This document shows positions 27,386 through 36,748 of a DNA stretch of 64,000 nucleotides, in pieces. Made by a program: the position numbers and the translations under genes. The notes below the pieces were generated by a model. It made no database searches. It worked only from the letters and a program-made list of their open reading frames with translations, and had not been told where the DNA came from. Origin of the DNA: Crocinitomix sp044361315. GTDB lineage: Bacteria; Bacteroidota; Bacteroidia; Flavobacteriales_D; Crocinitomicaceae. Every line of letters starts with the position of its first letter. Position 1 is the stretch's first letter. The stretch lies in assembly GCA_044361315.1 (NCBI GenBank), contig JBIKJA010000011.1, positions 100,008 to 164,007 of the forward strand. Direction: 5' to 3'.

Positions 27386-29625
27386 TAGTTTGAATTTTTT
27401 AAGGTGTCTTCCATGTATACTGTAGAAGTATCAGCGCTTACAGCAGGAATGGTATCCGTCCAAGCAGGTTCAACAACTGGATCAACATCTCCTTCGTTTA
27501 ACTTGTGAATGTCAGAACCTAATCGTTCTAGGTAAGCAATTAACGCAATTAATTCCATGTCAGCACGTGCATTTTTGATGTCGGGATCTTGCGTGATGAT
27601 TAATTCATAGATTTCCTGTGCTTGTTTTTTCAGATCTGCTACGGCTTGGTTTTCATATCCTTCTGGATATGGTACACCTAAGGTTCTCATCGCACTAATT
27701 TTATTAGCTGTTTGTGATAAGTCCAAGGCATCTGTTAACCAAGGATAAGCAGGCATGATAGACTCTTTTTGATAAATTCGAGGATTAATCATGTGTTTAT
27801 AGTGCCACGATTCAGGTTTATTCATGTCGTTTCCTTTTCCTGAACGGTGCAAATCTGGACCTGTTCGTTTAGATCCCCATTGGAAAGGGTGATCATACAC
27901 AAATTCGCCCGCTTTCGAATATTCACCGTATCGTTTTACCTCATCTCTAAAAGGACGAACCCATTGAGAGTGGCAATTGTAACAACCCTCACGGATATAG
28001 ATATCTCGACCCTCTAATTCGAGTGGGGTATAAGGTGTGACACTTGAAATTTTAGGAACATTTGAACTGACCATAAACGTAGGCACCATCTCAACAATAC
28101 CTCCAATTAAAATGGCAAGTAAAGCGAATAACAAGAATTTCATCGGTCTTCTTTCAATCCAGCTATGCCAGTGTTCTCCTTTTTTACCAGCAGTTGAATT
28201 TACCAAAGCAGGAGCTTCTGCTTCTTCGTTTGATAAGAAATTACCTTGTCTTGCTGTTTTAATTAAGTTGTACACCATTATTAAAGCACCAATAATAAAG
28301 AGCGTTCCTCCTAACGAACGTAAAATGAAGTAAGGTTTTAATTCGGTTACCGTTTGCAAGAATTCAGGGTTTGCGAGGTTCGCACCAGATTCGGTGAACT
28401 CTTTCCACATTAACCCTTGCATAAAGCCTGCATAGTACATTGGAATTACCCATAAAATAATACCAAGTGTCGCAATCCAGAAGTGAGCGTTTGCCAATCC
28501 TTTTGAATAAAGATTGGTACGCCACATTTTTGGTACTAAATAATACGCCATACCAAAAGTGAACATTCCATTCCAACCTAATCCGCCAACGTGCACGTGA
28601 GCCACCGTCCAATCGGTGAAGTGGGAAATCCAGTTGACATTTTTTAAAGATAACATAGGCCCTTCAAAAGTGGCCATACCGTAGCAGGTAATCGCAACCA
28701 CCATGAATTTTAAAACAGCCTCATCTCTTACTTTATCCCAAACACCACGGAGAGTTAATAAGCCATTTAACATCCCTCCCCAAGAAGGGAAAAGCAACAT
28801 AATGGAGAAAACAACTCCTAATGATTGTGCCCAATCTGGCAAAGAAGAATATAAAAGGTGATGAGGACCTGCCCAGATATAAATAAAAATCAACGACCAA
28901 AAGTGGATCACAGAAAGTCGGTAAGAATACACCGGACGATTTGCTGCTTTTGGCACAAAATAATACATCAACCCTAAATAAGGAGTGGTTAAGAAAAACG
29001 CCACCGCATTATGACCATACCACCATTGTACCAAGGCATCTTGAACACCGGCGTACCAGCTATAACTTTTAAGGAAAGTAAGGGGTAATTCGAATGAATT
29101 TACAATGTGTAACACCGCCACCGTAACAAACGTTGCAATAAAGAACCAAATAGCCACGTACATGTGTTTCACACGACGTTTTAAAATAGTACCAAACATG
29201 TTTACACCCCAAACAACCCACATTAATGCAATGGCAATATCAATTGGCCATTCCAATTCGGCGTACTCCTTACCAGTGGTATAACCAAACGGAAGCGTTA
29301 CTACTGCCGCTAAAATGATTAATTGCCATCCCCAAAAATTAATTCGGCTGAGGGTGTCTGAGAACATCCTAGCTTTTAACAAACGTTGAAGGGAATAGTA
29401 GACCCCGGCAAAAATACCGTTACCTACAAAAGCAAAAATCACCGCGTTGGTGTGTAATGGACGAATCCGTCCAAAAGAGAGCCAACTGGTTACATTAAGC
29501 TCAGGCCAGATAAGCTCTAGCGAGGCGAACAGACCGACCAACATCCCAACAACTCCCCAGGTAATGGTAGCTATTAAGAAGAGGCGTACAATTCTGTTGT
29601 CATAACTGAATTTTTCTACTTGCAT
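27385..29625 (-). CDS. ccoNO: Fused cbb3 cytochrome oxidase subunit CcoNO
   Basis: A 746-residue fusion of the catalytic subunit CcoN (~1-480) with the mono-haem subunit CcoO (~500-746). The CcoN part has twelve or so helices and the histidine-rich segments of haem-copper oxidases, including HTNAVIFAF, QWWYGHNAVAFFLTTPYLG, GPHHLLY and TVAHVHVGGLGWNG. The CcoO part carries CYNCHSQW. It reduces oxygen to water with high affinity and pumps protons at the inner membrane. The fusion is characteristic of Bacteroidota. Confidence 0.95.
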   Translation of the reverse strand: MQVEKFSYDNRIVRLFLIATITWGVVGMLVGLFASLELIWPELNVTSWLSFGRIRPLHTNAVIFAFVGNGIFAGVYYSLQRLLKARMFSDTLSRINFWGWQLIILAAVVTLPFGYTTGKEYAELEWPIDIAIALMWVVWGVNMFGTILKRRVKHMYVAIWFFIATFVTVAVLHIVNSFELPLTFLKSYSWYAGVQDALVQWWYGHNAVAFFLTTPYLGLMYYFVPKAANRPVYSYRLSVIHFWSLIFIYIWAGPHHLLYSSLPDWAQSLGVVFSIMLLFPSWGGMLNGLLTLRGVWDKVRDEAVLKFMVVAITCYGMATFEGPMLSLKNVNWISHFTDWTVAHVHVGGLGWNGMFTFGMAYYLVPKMWRTNLYSKGLANAHFWIATLGIILWVIPMYYAGFMQGLMWKEFTESGANLANPEFLQTVTELKPYFILRSLGGTLFIIGALIMVYNLIKTARQGNFLSNEEAEAPALVNSTAGKKGEHWHSWIERRPMKFLLFALLAILIGGIVEMVPTFMVSSNVPKISSVTPYTPLELEGRDIYIREGCYNCHSQWVRPFRDEVKRYGEYSKAGEFVYDHPFQWGSKRTGPDLHRSGKGNDMNKPESWHYKHMINPRIYQKESIMPAYPWLTDALDLSQTANKISAMRTLGVPYPEGYENQAVADLKKQAQEIYELIITQDPDIKNARADMELIALIAYLERLGSDIHKLNEGDVDPVVEPAWTDTIPAVSADTSTVYMEDTLKNSN

Positions 29626-29804
29626 TCTGATTGTTTTTTGTTGATTTTATTTTTTGATTTTTGGTCGTCTTCATCAAACAGGAGTCGCCAAGAAGGGCCA
29701 TATAAATCCTCGAATTGTCCGGATTTAGCAGCCCACAAGAAAGAGATCAAGAAGAACAATGCGAGTGAAATACTAATGGCAATTAAAATGACTATTATTT
29801 CCAT
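29616..29804 (-). CDS. ccoS: CcoS, cbb3 oxidase maturation protein
   Basis: A 62-residue protein with one N-terminal helix (~3-26) and the family motif FLWAAKSGQFEDLYGPSWRLLFDEDD. CcoS is needed to insert haem and copper into the oxidase. It is the first gene of the operon and overlaps the ccoNO start by ten bases. Confidence 0.9.
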   Translation of the reverse strand: MEIIVILIAISISLALFFLISFLWAAKSGQFEDLYGPSWRLLFDEDDQKSKNKINKKQSECK

Positions 29805-29836
29805 ATTTAAATCGGTTTTACCAAATAAATTCCGTA

Positions 29837-29844
29837 CAAATATA
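29837..29844 (-). promoter_or_regulatory. -7 promoter element of the cco operon
   Basis: On the minus strand this reads TATATTTG, an exact match to the Bacteroidota -7 consensus TAnnTTTG. No good TTTG is found 19 bases upstream, as expected of an activator-dependent promoter. Predicted transcription starts about 27 bases before the ccoS ATG. Confidence 0.55.
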
Positions 29845-29889
29845 TTTCGCGACCTACCCAGAATTTGTGACGACCAACAACCACAAACA

Positions 29890-29901
29890 TGACATTTGTC
29901 A
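29890..29901. promoter_or_regulatory. Crp/Fnr-family dyad upstream of the cco operon
   Basis: TGACATTTGTCA has 5-base arms around two central bases, with the TGA-N6-TCA core of Crp/Fnr-family sites. Its centre is about 64 bases upstream of the start predicted from the -7 element, close to class I activator geometry. Confidence 0.55.
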
Positions 29902-29987
29902 GGTTTTGTGCTTGACTGATTTGTTTAGGTTGATTTAGATAGAGTTACCAGTGATTTTTAGAATAGAAATGTGAGATGGTGATACCT

Positions 29988-30035
29988 ATAGCCGAGATTG
30001 GTTTTGGCGCAGGATGAATATCCTACGAAGCGGAT
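29988..30035. repeat. Degenerate dispersed repeat, copy A
   Basis: ATAGCCGAGATTG (29988-30000) matches ATAGCCCAGATTG at 60373-60385 in 12 of 13 positions. It is followed by a small dyad (GGAT-GAAT-ATCC). It lies in the spacer beyond the cco operon promoter and looks like one of the AT-flanked intergenic repeats common in Flavobacteriales. Confidence 0.4.
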
Positions 30036-30041
30036 TAAATT

Positions 30042-30362
30042 TTATTCAACAATAATGGATTTTGTTTCGTGATGCGGTGTTGGGTTGATCATTTTTATTT
30101 CATAGACAATTTGGTCATATCTACTTTCTTTTTCAAAAATTTTCAATTCAATTGTTTCTTCATACTTGTCATTTGACGCATGATATCGATGGTTATCGAT
30201 AACCGATTTTTTAATCTTTTCATCTTTCAAAAGGTCAAATGTCGGCAAACTATCAAGTAGATTTTCTATCGATTCTTGATTTGCTTTCTCAAGGTGAAAA
30301 AGTATTGCTGCAGAAAATTGCGTAATTCTATTTTTGTTGGTAGTGACCGAAAGTGTTGGCAA
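30042..30362 (-). CDS. Hypothetical protein, possibly a 5'-decayed gene
   Basis: A 106-residue frame beginning at TTG with no in-frame ATG upstream before a stop. No signal peptide or known domain; the middle is helical and the C-terminal half is charged and beta-like. The absence of a normal start and the nearby repeat suggest a fragment of a larger gene. Product not recognised. Confidence 0.4.
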   Translation of the reverse strand: MPTLSVTTNKNRITQFSAAILFHLEKANQESIENLLDSLPTFDLLKDEKIKKSVIDNHRYHASNDKYEETIELKIFEKESRYDQIVYEIKMINPTPHHETKSIIVE

Positions 30363-30416
30363 AGTGGTTCTGCCATGAAAACAATTGCTTTAAACCAGAA
30401 AATTTTATTGCCTCAA

Positions 30417-31778
30417 CTAATCTTTCAATTCAAAAAGCCAAGCTTTAGGAACATCTTTGCGCACATTTTCAAGGTCATTTTTGCCAGCTTCTTTTGTGTC
30501 GTAGCCTTTCACAGAAACCAGGTATAATCCATCAAAACGGCCAATGATTGAAGCCGAAAATCCTTTTTCTGAGAGTTGACTCACATATTTTTCGGCATTA
30601 GCTTTTTCGCCGAATGAATTTCCGATTAAATGAAAACGCCCTGAGGTTGAGGTTTGAACTGGTTCAGGTGCAACAGGTTCTTCTAGCACTTCTTCTGGGG
30701 TGGTTAAGGAATCGGTGGTGATTGTTTCTGTCCGTGTGCCTGGTTCTTCGACAACATTAGCGGTAGTATCTTCTGCCACGATTGGTGCCGTGCTTGTTGC
30801 GCTAGAATCTGAATTAGTGGTGGTAGATTTATCAAAATACCCCGTAATTTGATCTTTAAAAATAAATCCAACGACACAAAGTCCGATTAAAAGGAGTAAA
30901 AGTAGAATCAGTGGTAATTTGGTGCGTCTCTTTTTATCGGTTGGAGCAGTTTCGGCTGGTTTTGAGGCTTGGGGGACAAAGGAGTTTTTGCTTTGTTTGT
31001 CCTCCACGGCAGTTGGCGTTGCAATTACTGGGGGAACAATTTTGGCAGTATTGATAGGTTCGGCAACAATTTCCGGTACCACTTCATTAATTGATTCAGC
31101 GGCTTTTTTAGCTTCTGCTTCTTTTTGAGCGGCAAGATTTTGTGCTTCGAGTTCAGCGGCTTTTTTAGCTTCTGCTTCTTTTTGGGTAGCTAGATTTTGC
31201 GCCTCGAGTTCAGCAGCTTTTTGAGCTTCGGCTTCTTTTTGATCAGCCAAATTTTGAGCTTCGAGTTCAGCAGCTTTTTGAGCTTCGGCTTCTTTTTGAT
31301 CAGCCAAATTTTGAGCTTCGAGTTCGGCAGCTTTTTTGGCTTCAGCTTCTTTTTGCGTGGCAAGATGTTCAGTTTCGTTTGAGGGAGCTAAAGGTGGAAT
31401 CACCGCCGACTTTGCGCTCGAAACAAGCGTTTCGGGATTGGGAATTTCAATGTTCGCAATAAAAAGTGGAGACATTTCAAATTTAACATCCCCTGTTTCG
31501 TCTTTGAAAAATTTTCCAAATTCAAACATGTCATACGCTTCGCCTTTACCAATTTGGGCTTCGATTTCTCTGACAAATTTCGCCACTTTATTTTGCGCTT
31601 CTTGGAGTTCAACTCCTTCTTTTTCGGCTAAATAACGAGCAAGACTTCCGTCGTTAAATTTAAGATGCTCATTAAAAAACACTTTTCCCGTTTTCTGACT
31701 TGGAATCATCAATGCACCTAATCCTGGAAGGATTACTGAATTTTGAAGTTTTAAAATTTCGATCAAATATTTATTCAT
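30417..31778 (-). CDS. HU-domain and SPOR-domain inner-membrane protein
   Basis: A 453-residue cell-envelope protein. The N-terminus (~1-105) matches the prokaryotic HU/CCDC81-like domains (ILPGLGALMIP, FNEHLKFNDGSLARYLA). Residues 141-229 are a tandem repeat of a 19-residue unit rich in KEAEA and AAELEAQ, predicted as a charged helix. One membrane helix follows (~288-306), then a Pro/Thr-rich linker and a SPOR domain (~380-450) that binds denuded peptidoglycan. The architecture links cytoplasmic DNA-like binding or scaffold domains to the septal wall. Well known in Bacteroidota but functionally little defined. Confidence 0.82.
   Translation of the reverse strand: MNKYLIEILKLQNSVILPGLGALMIPSQKTGKVFFNEHLKFNDGSLARYLAEKEGVELQEAQNKVAKFVREIEAQIGKGEAYDMFEFGKFFKDETGDVKFEMSPLFIANIEIPNPETLVSSAKSAVIPPLAPSNETEHLATQKEAEAKKAAELEAQNLADQKEAEAQKAAELEAQNLADQKEAEAQKAAELEAQNLATQKEAEAKKAAELEAQNLAAQKEAEAKKAAESINEVVPEIVAEPINTAKIVPPVIATPTAVEDKQSKNSFVPQASKPAETAPTDKKRRTKLPLILLLLLLIGLCVVGFIFKDQITGYFDKSTTTNSDSSATSTAPIVAEDTTANVVEEPGTRTETITTDSLTTPEEVLEEPVAPEPVQTSTSGRFHLIGNSFGEKANAEKYVSQLSEKGFSASIIGRFDGLYLVSVKGYDTKEAGKNDLENVRKDVPKAWLFELKD
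31092..31358. repeat. 57-bp tandem repeat within the HU-SPOR gene
   Basis: About 4.7 copies of a 57-bp unit encode the 19-residue KEAEA..ELEAQNLA repeat. Neighbouring units are nearly identical at DNA level, which implies recent expansion and likely copy-number variation. Confidence 0.85.
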
Positions 31779-31852
31779 GCGAAAAAAAATTGCGTAAGTA
31801 GCTTACTCATTAAAAAAATACAAATTAATAAAATCTATTTCAATCTCAAGCA

Positions 31853-32704
31853 TTAACCCAGGTCTTTTAAAATCAAACAAGTGTCCAAACGAACACCTTT
31901 CTCTGTTTGCACCACCGTGCAACATTCGTTTATGATGTCATGTTCAAGAAATAAAATATAGTTTTCGGCTGCTGCTTTTGTCAAAAATAATCCTTTTTCC
32001 TCCAAGGTTATCAAAGGCCGTGTGTCATACCCCATTACATAGGGCAAAGGAATGTGTCCTGTGCTTGGTAAAAGATCTCCCATAAAAACAATTTTATGTC
32101 CTTTATAGTTAATCATTGGCAACATCTGACTGTCGGTGTGGCCATCCACAAATAAAAAGTCAATATTTGGGAACAAATTTTCGGTTAAATTTCCTGTTCG
32201 TTGGGCAAATTTAAGTTGACCAGAATCTTGGATCGGCGAAATATTTTCTTTTAAAAAGGAGGCTTTTTCACGCCCATTTGGTTCGGTAGCCCATTTCCAA
32301 TGGCGTTCGCTACTCCAATACGTTGCGTTTTTAAAAGTTGGTTTAAATCCACCTTTACCGTCCAATGAAATTGCTCCACCACAATGGTCAAAATGAAGAT
32401 GCGTAAGAATGACATCGCTAATATCATCCAATGAAAACCCTAATTTCTCGATGCTTTTTTGCAAGGAATTATCGCCAAACAAATAGTAATAACTAAAAAA
32501 CTTCTCGGCTTGTTTTGTTCCCATACCAGTGTCCACCAAAATAAGTCGATCGCCATCTTCGATCAACAAACAGCGCATACTCCATGAGCACATATTGTTC
32601 ACATCAGCTGGATTTGTTTTTTCCCAGATAGATTTAGGCACAACTCCAAACATGGCGCCACCATCTAATTTAAAATTACCTGTTTCAATCGGATACAATT
32701 TCAT
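31853..32704 (-). CDS. MBL-fold metallo-hydrolase (lactonase-like)
   Basis: Start at 32704 (MKLYPIETG) gives 283 residues. The metallo-beta-lactamase signature is TH102-L-H104-F-D106-H107-CGG, with further ligands in VDGHTDSQM and FMGDLLPS. The fold and the segment preceding the motif (LILVDTGMG) resemble AHL-lactonase/AttM-type hydrolases, but the substrate cannot be stated. No signal peptide, so it is cytosolic. Intergenic spacing suggests a single-gene unit. Confidence 0.82.
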   Translation of the reverse strand: MKLYPIETGNFKLDGGAMFGVVPKSIWEKTNPADVNNMCSWSMRCLLIEDGDRLILVDTGMGTKQAEKFFSYYYLFGDNSLQKSIEKLGFSLDDISDVILTHLHFDHCGGAISLDGKGGFKPTFKNATYWSSERHWKWATEPNGREKASFLKENISPIQDSGQLKFAQRTGNLTENLFPNIDFLFVDGHTDSQMLPMINYKGHKIVFMGDLLPSTGHIPLPYVMGYDTRPLITLEEKGLFLTKAAAENYILFLEHDIINECCTVVQTEKGVRLDTCLILKDLG

Positions 32705-32840
32705 TTTTAACCTTATTTCATTCAATTAATCAAAGATGCACATAAATTAGAAATTACTGCATATTAGTTGATCCATTCTCAGATTATTTAAAATTAAGAG
32801 GGATAATTGAATCTTAAGTGCAAATTTATTGGGTTAATGA

Positions 32841-33125
32841 TTATTTAACGCTAGTTTACCGTTAGGGCTACAAAGTTTTTCTCAATCAAATGGGAATGAA
32901 TTATTTGATAATTCGTATGTCCATGAAATCCTTATAACGTTTGAGCAAGAAGTTTTTTGTGATTCGTTAGAGTGTTATTACGCCCAATATTTGGATTTTG
33001 GTGTGGAAATAAAAGAAATGGTGGCTTCCATTGAAACTGGTGAAAAATTAATTCACACGTTGGTATTTGTCTGTTTACTTCAATTTGGAGTGTTGAAAAC
33101 TAAATTGAAGTCCTCATTTTTTTAA
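32841..33125 (+). pseudogene. Remnant of a CotH-kinase-like secreted protein gene
   Basis: An open frame without a usable start encodes ~94 residues. It includes a signal-peptide-like end (LPLGLQSFSQ) followed by LFDNSYVHEILITFEQ and DSLECYYAQYLDFGVEI, which resembles the N-terminal start of CotH-type proteins (HEI.ITF...FWDSL pattern). The similarity stops at ~residue 60 and the frame ends in a stop at 33123-33125. Read as a decayed fragment of a CotH-family T9SS cargo; the identity is from recalled motif pattern and moderate in certainty. Confidence 0.6.
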
Positions 33126-33161
33126 GCGAATTATGCAGAATTTAGCTTAAAATTCTAGCAA

Positions 33162-34517
33162 ATGAAAGTTCATTTTATTGCCATTGGAGGAAGTGCAATG
33201 CATAACCTCGCCATTGCCTTGAAACGCAAAGGTGTTGAAATTTCAGGTTCTGATGATGAAATTTTTGAACCATCTAAAAGTCGTTTGGCAGAAAACGGCA
33301 TTTTACCCAACAAAATTGGGTGGGATGTTTCGTTGATTTCGGCTGAATTGGATGCAATTATTTTAGGAATGCATGCCCGAAAAGACAATCCAGAATTGTT
33401 ACGTGCGCAAGAATTAGGACTTAAAATTTATTCATACCCCGAGTTTATTTACGAGCAAACCCAGGATAAAAAGCGAATTGTGGTAGGTGGGAGTCATGGT
33501 AAAACAACAATTACCTCGATGCTTTTGCATGTCATGAATTTTCTTGGGGTGAAGACCGATTATTTGGTAGGCGCTTTGTTGGAAGGTTTTGATTGTATGG
33601 TGCAACTTTCGGATGCCCCTTATATTGTGATTGAAGGCGACGAGTATCTTTCATCGCCGATTGATATGCGGCCAAAGTTTCATTGGTATGCGCCGGATGT
33701 TGCATTGATAAGTGGGATTGCTTGGGATCACATTAACGTTTTTCCGACGTTTGAAAATTATGTGGAACAGTTTAAAATTTTCACAGACAAAATAACGCGG
33801 AATGGTTCGTTGATTTATTTTGAGAAGGATGAGTCGATTCAAGAAATTGTGGGGCAATTAAGAACAGACATTAAAAAAGTGCCATACGGTTTACCCAGCC
33901 ACGAAATTAGAGATGGAAAAACCTTTTTGGATCTAGGCGATTCGCAGGTGCCATTGAAAGTTTTTGGAAACCATAATTTGCAAAACATTTTAGGGGCAAA
34001 ATTGGTGTTAAATGAAATTGGTATTTCTGACCAAGATTTTTATCGTGCGATTCAGAGTTTTAAAGGGGCTGCTAAACGACTTGAGTTAATTGCAGAAAAT
34101 AAAACCTGCCTGGCCTACAAAGATTTTGCCCATTCACCCTCAAAATTAAAAGCGACGGTTGCGGCTGTAAAACAACAATTTCCAGAGAGAAAACTGGTTG
34201 CTTGTATGGAATTACATACGTTTTCGTCCTTAAAAAAGGAGTTTTTACCACAATACGACCAATGTATGGCGGCGGCTGATTTGGCGTTTGTTTATTTCAG
34301 TCCTGAAGTGGTGGCGCATAAAAAATTAGAAAATATTACCGCTGATTTGGTCAGACAATCTTTTGGAACGTCCAATGTAAAAGTTTATACCGATTCGGCT
34401 GAATTAACCAATGATTTACGGCAACTGACTTGGGAAAATGCCAATTTACTTTTGATGAGCTCTGGTAATTTTCATGGAGTTGATTTAAACGCTTTTGCCC
34501 AAGAATTGATTTATTAA
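33162..34517 (+). CDS. mpl: UDP-N-acetylmuramate:L-alanyl-gamma-D-glutamyl-meso-DAP ligase (Mpl)
   Basis: A 451-residue Mur ligase used in murein recycling: it attaches the recovered tripeptide to UDP-MurNAc in the cytosol. It opens with the Mpl/MurC pattern VHFIAIGGSAMHNLAIALKRKG and has the P-loop GGSHGKTTITSML (~109-121). The central domain follows (EGDEYLSSPIDMRPKF, HINVFPT) and then the C-terminal domain (DFAHSPSKLKATV), where Mur ligases have HHPTE-like sequence. Length is normal. It is a single-gene unit following the CotH remnant. Confidence 0.9.
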   Translation: MKVHFIAIGGSAMHNLAIALKRKGVEISGSDDEIFEPSKSRLAENGILPNKIGWDVSLISAELDAIILGMHARKDNPELLRAQELGLKIYSYPEFIYEQTQDKKRIVVGGSHGKTTITSMLLHVMNFLGVKTDYLVGALLEGFDCMVQLSDAPYIVIEGDEYLSSPIDMRPKFHWYAPDVALISGIAWDHINVFPTFENYVEQFKIFTDKITRNGSLIYFEKDESIQEIVGQLRTDIKKVPYGLPSHEIRDGKTFLDLGDSQVPLKVFGNHNLQNILGAKLVLNEIGISDQDFYRAIQSFKGAAKRLELIAENKTCLAYKDFAHSPSKLKATVAAVKQQFPERKLVACMELHTFSSLKKEFLPQYDQCMAAADLAFVYFSPEVVAHKKLENITADLVRQSFGTSNVKVYTDSAELTNDLRQLTWENANLLLMSSGNFHGVDLNAFAQELIY

Positions 34518-34544
34518 GCTAGGATTTAAAATTGTGTTAAATTC

Positions 34545-34665
34545 CGCAAAAGGGATAGTAGCGGCAGCTCCCTGACGATCCTGACGTTTCAGTCGGGATG
34601 TCTGGGACTATAGCGGATGAGCCCGACCCCGACGTTTCAGGAGGGGTTTTGCCCAAAAAATAGAA
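34545..34665. repeat. Dispersed repeat, copy B (GC-rich intergenic element)
   Basis: Contains ATAGTAGCGGCAGCTCC, two copies of GACGTTTCAG (34579 and 34631 regions) and TATAGCGGATGAGCCCGACC. It is much richer in G+C than the flanks. It resembles the intergenic 'TAGCGG...GAGCCC' elements seen scattered in Flavobacteriales genomes and lies between convergent mpl and the PorE-like gene. Confidence 0.6.
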
Positions 34666-34691
34666 TAAGAACTAGTTCCGAAGTTTACTAA

Positions 34692-36743
34692 TTACCGCTT
34701 AATTTCGTACATCGTGCGGCGATTTAATTGGTGTGCAGCACTTTGTTCATTGGCCGGAAGGGAACTGATATAAGCCTCTGTCAATACAACAGTTTCGCCA
34801 GCCTCGTTGACAAACGAATTTGGTTTAGTTTCGCCATACCCTTTTGCAGTTAAACGATCGGAAGTGATTCCTTTTTGAATTAAATACGCCATCACCGATT
34901 TGGCACGATTGTCAGAAAGGGCGAGGTTTTTTTTGTCATCACCTTGCGCATCTGTATGTCCTTGTAATTCGATTTTCATGGTTGGATTGTCTTTTAAAAA
35001 CAACACAAATTGATCCAACACCGCATACGATTCTTTTCGTAATACATACGAATCTAAATCAAAAAACACATTGTCTAAAGTAACAGCACCGTTGGAATTA
35101 ATTGGTACCAAGGGCACATTTTGATGGTAAGGATCGGTTGAATTTTCTGGAACTGTCAAGAAAAAGCCGATGGAATAGGGGTGGTACTTATCTTTATTCA
35201 CCACCAACGCATAATCTTTATCGACAGGTAAGGTAACTAAAAATGAGCCATTTAATCGATCGGAAAATGAATTGACAATTTCTTGATTTGTTTCCATGTC
35301 AATGAGTTTAAATTCGGCCTCTAATTTAGCATTGGTGGTTGCATCAAAAACAGTTCCGGTCATGTAAATAGTTCGCGTTGGACGGATACTTTCAGGCATT
35401 ACGAACGAATATAAATCCAATTCACCTAAACCTCCAGCACGATCGGAACCAAAAATCGCGATTTCGCCATTTGAATACACCAATAAAGAGTGTTCGTTTT
35501 TGGCCGTGTTGATGGGGTAACCTAAATTTTTTGGATCACTCCAGCTTCCGTCTGGTTGAAGGGTTGTCATGTACAAATCATATCCTCCCATGCCAATATG
35601 CCCATTAGAACCAAAATATAAGGTTTTACCATCGGGATGAATTAACACTGATGATTCGGAATAAGGTGTGTTCACATTTTTTGGTAAGGGCACAGGTTCG
35701 CCCCATGATCCGTCTGCTTGTTTTTTAGAGACATAAATATCACCATTTCGTTGATTTCTTCCGCCTGAACCTTTTACACTACCACGAATAAAATAAAGGG
35801 TTTTACCGTCGGAAGATAAAGAAGGTTGCGTTTCCCAATTGGCGGTATTTACACGTCCAGGCAAGTTAATAGGATCTAACCATTTCTCTCCTATTTTTTC
35901 GGTGATAAATAAATCACAACTTCCATACCCTCTCCGTCCTTCGCCATAACCATTTTGCATATCGACGCATCCAACAAAAATAAGCGTACGACCATCAGGA
36001 GCAAATGTTGGGGCGCCTTCGTTATTATTGGTATTGATGTTTGGTGGCATTGGGCTTCCATTTCCCCAATATCCTCCCATGTCATTGCTGATGAAAAAAT
36101 CTTCTTGTTGGTAACCGTTTCTGGGACTTGTGACGCGTCTAGTATATAAAAGCTGTTTTTGATCCACTGTCAGCGTAGGGAAATATTCAGGATCTTCAGA
36201 ATTGACCCCAGCACCAACATTGACTGGATTAAATGGAACCGGATTTTTGATGGCTTCTATGGCAAATTCGCAATTGACAATCAACCATTTGGTTTCCTCA
36301 ATACTTTCTGGATTCGCACTTTTAAAGGTCATGAATTTTTTGCCATGTTCCAAAGCAGCGGCGTATTCGCCAACACTCCATTCTAGCACTGCTAAATCGT
36401 AATACACGTAGCCAGTAGATGATACATTTGGATCAATTTCAATGGCTTTCCGATAGGCTTGCATGGCTACTTCGGTTTGTCCGCAACGAGCGGCAAAATC
36501 AGCTTTCATGATGTAAGCATCAATAAAAAGCGGATCTTTTGCAATTGCTTTATCAAAGTAAGGAATTCCTGCCTGGTAATTAGGTAAACCAGTTATTTGA
36601 TTGATACCGCGAGCTTGCTCCATCCCCTCTTCCACTAATTTGATTGCTTTTTTATTTTTTGTGCCCCATTGATCGGGTTGTGCGATGGTTGCACATGAAA
36701 AAAGCATGACAAGAAGGTAGATGTAATATTTATTCATACTCAT
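34692..36743 (-). CDS. PorE-like OmpA-family lipoprotein/outer-membrane protein (TPR-PD40-CRD-OmpA)
   Basis: A 683-residue envelope protein with a signal sequence (VMLFSCATIAQ; a lipobox-like FSC is present at ~residue 16). TPR repeats (~30-150) are followed by a WD40/PD40-like beta-propeller (~175-450: TVDQKQLLYTRR, APDGRTLIFVG, SSDGKTLYFI, HPDGKTLYFGSN). A carboxypeptidase regulatory-like domain (~455-545) and a C-terminal OmpA peptidoglycan-binding domain (~560-683: LQGHTDAQGDDKKNLALSDNRA) complete it. This domain order and length match PorE of the T9SS, but paralogues with the same order exist. It probably anchors machinery to murein in the periplasm. Confidence 0.82.
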   Translation of the reverse strand: MSMNKYYIYLLVMLFSCATIAQPDQWGTKNKKAIKLVEEGMEQARGINQITGLPNYQAGIPYFDKAIAKDPLFIDAYIMKADFAARCGQTEVAMQAYRKAIEIDPNVSSTGYVYYDLAVLEWSVGEYAAALEHGKKFMTFKSANPESIEETKWLIVNCEFAIEAIKNPVPFNPVNVGAGVNSEDPEYFPTLTVDQKQLLYTRRVTSPRNGYQQEDFFISNDMGGYWGNGSPMPPNINTNNNEGAPTFAPDGRTLIFVGCVDMQNGYGEGRRGYGSCDLFITEKIGEKWLDPINLPGRVNTANWETQPSLSSDGKTLYFIRGSVKGSGGRNQRNGDIYVSKKQADGSWGEPVPLPKNVNTPYSESSVLIHPDGKTLYFGSNGHIGMGGYDLYMTTLQPDGSWSDPKNLGYPINTAKNEHSLLVYSNGEIAIFGSDRAGGLGELDLYSFVMPESIRPTRTIYMTGTVFDATTNAKLEAEFKLIDMETNQEIVNSFSDRLNGSFLVTLPVDKDYALVVNKDKYHPYSIGFFLTVPENSTDPYHQNVPLVPINSNGAVTLDNVFFDLDSYVLRKESYAVLDQFVLFLKDNPTMKIELQGHTDAQGDDKKNLALSDNRAKSVMAYLIQKGITSDRLTAKGYGETKPNSFVNEAGETVVLTEAYISSLPANEQSAAHQLNRRTMYEIKR

Positions 36744-36748
36744 AGTAA

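Noticed and set aside
30363..30416. ATG at 30377-30379 as start of the hypothetical gene at 30042
   Set aside because: It is in a different frame and hits a stop after about 35 codons; joining the two would need a frameshift for which there is no other support.
31197..31382. Phe/Ser-rich forward frame over the HU-SPOR repeat
   Set aside because: It is the antisense shadow of the KEAEA repeat and has no start context or independent features.
36741..36743. Choice between two starts for the PorE-like gene
   Set aside because: ATGs at 36743 and 36737 both give a proper signal sequence; the difference of two residues cannot be decided, so the longer is kept.
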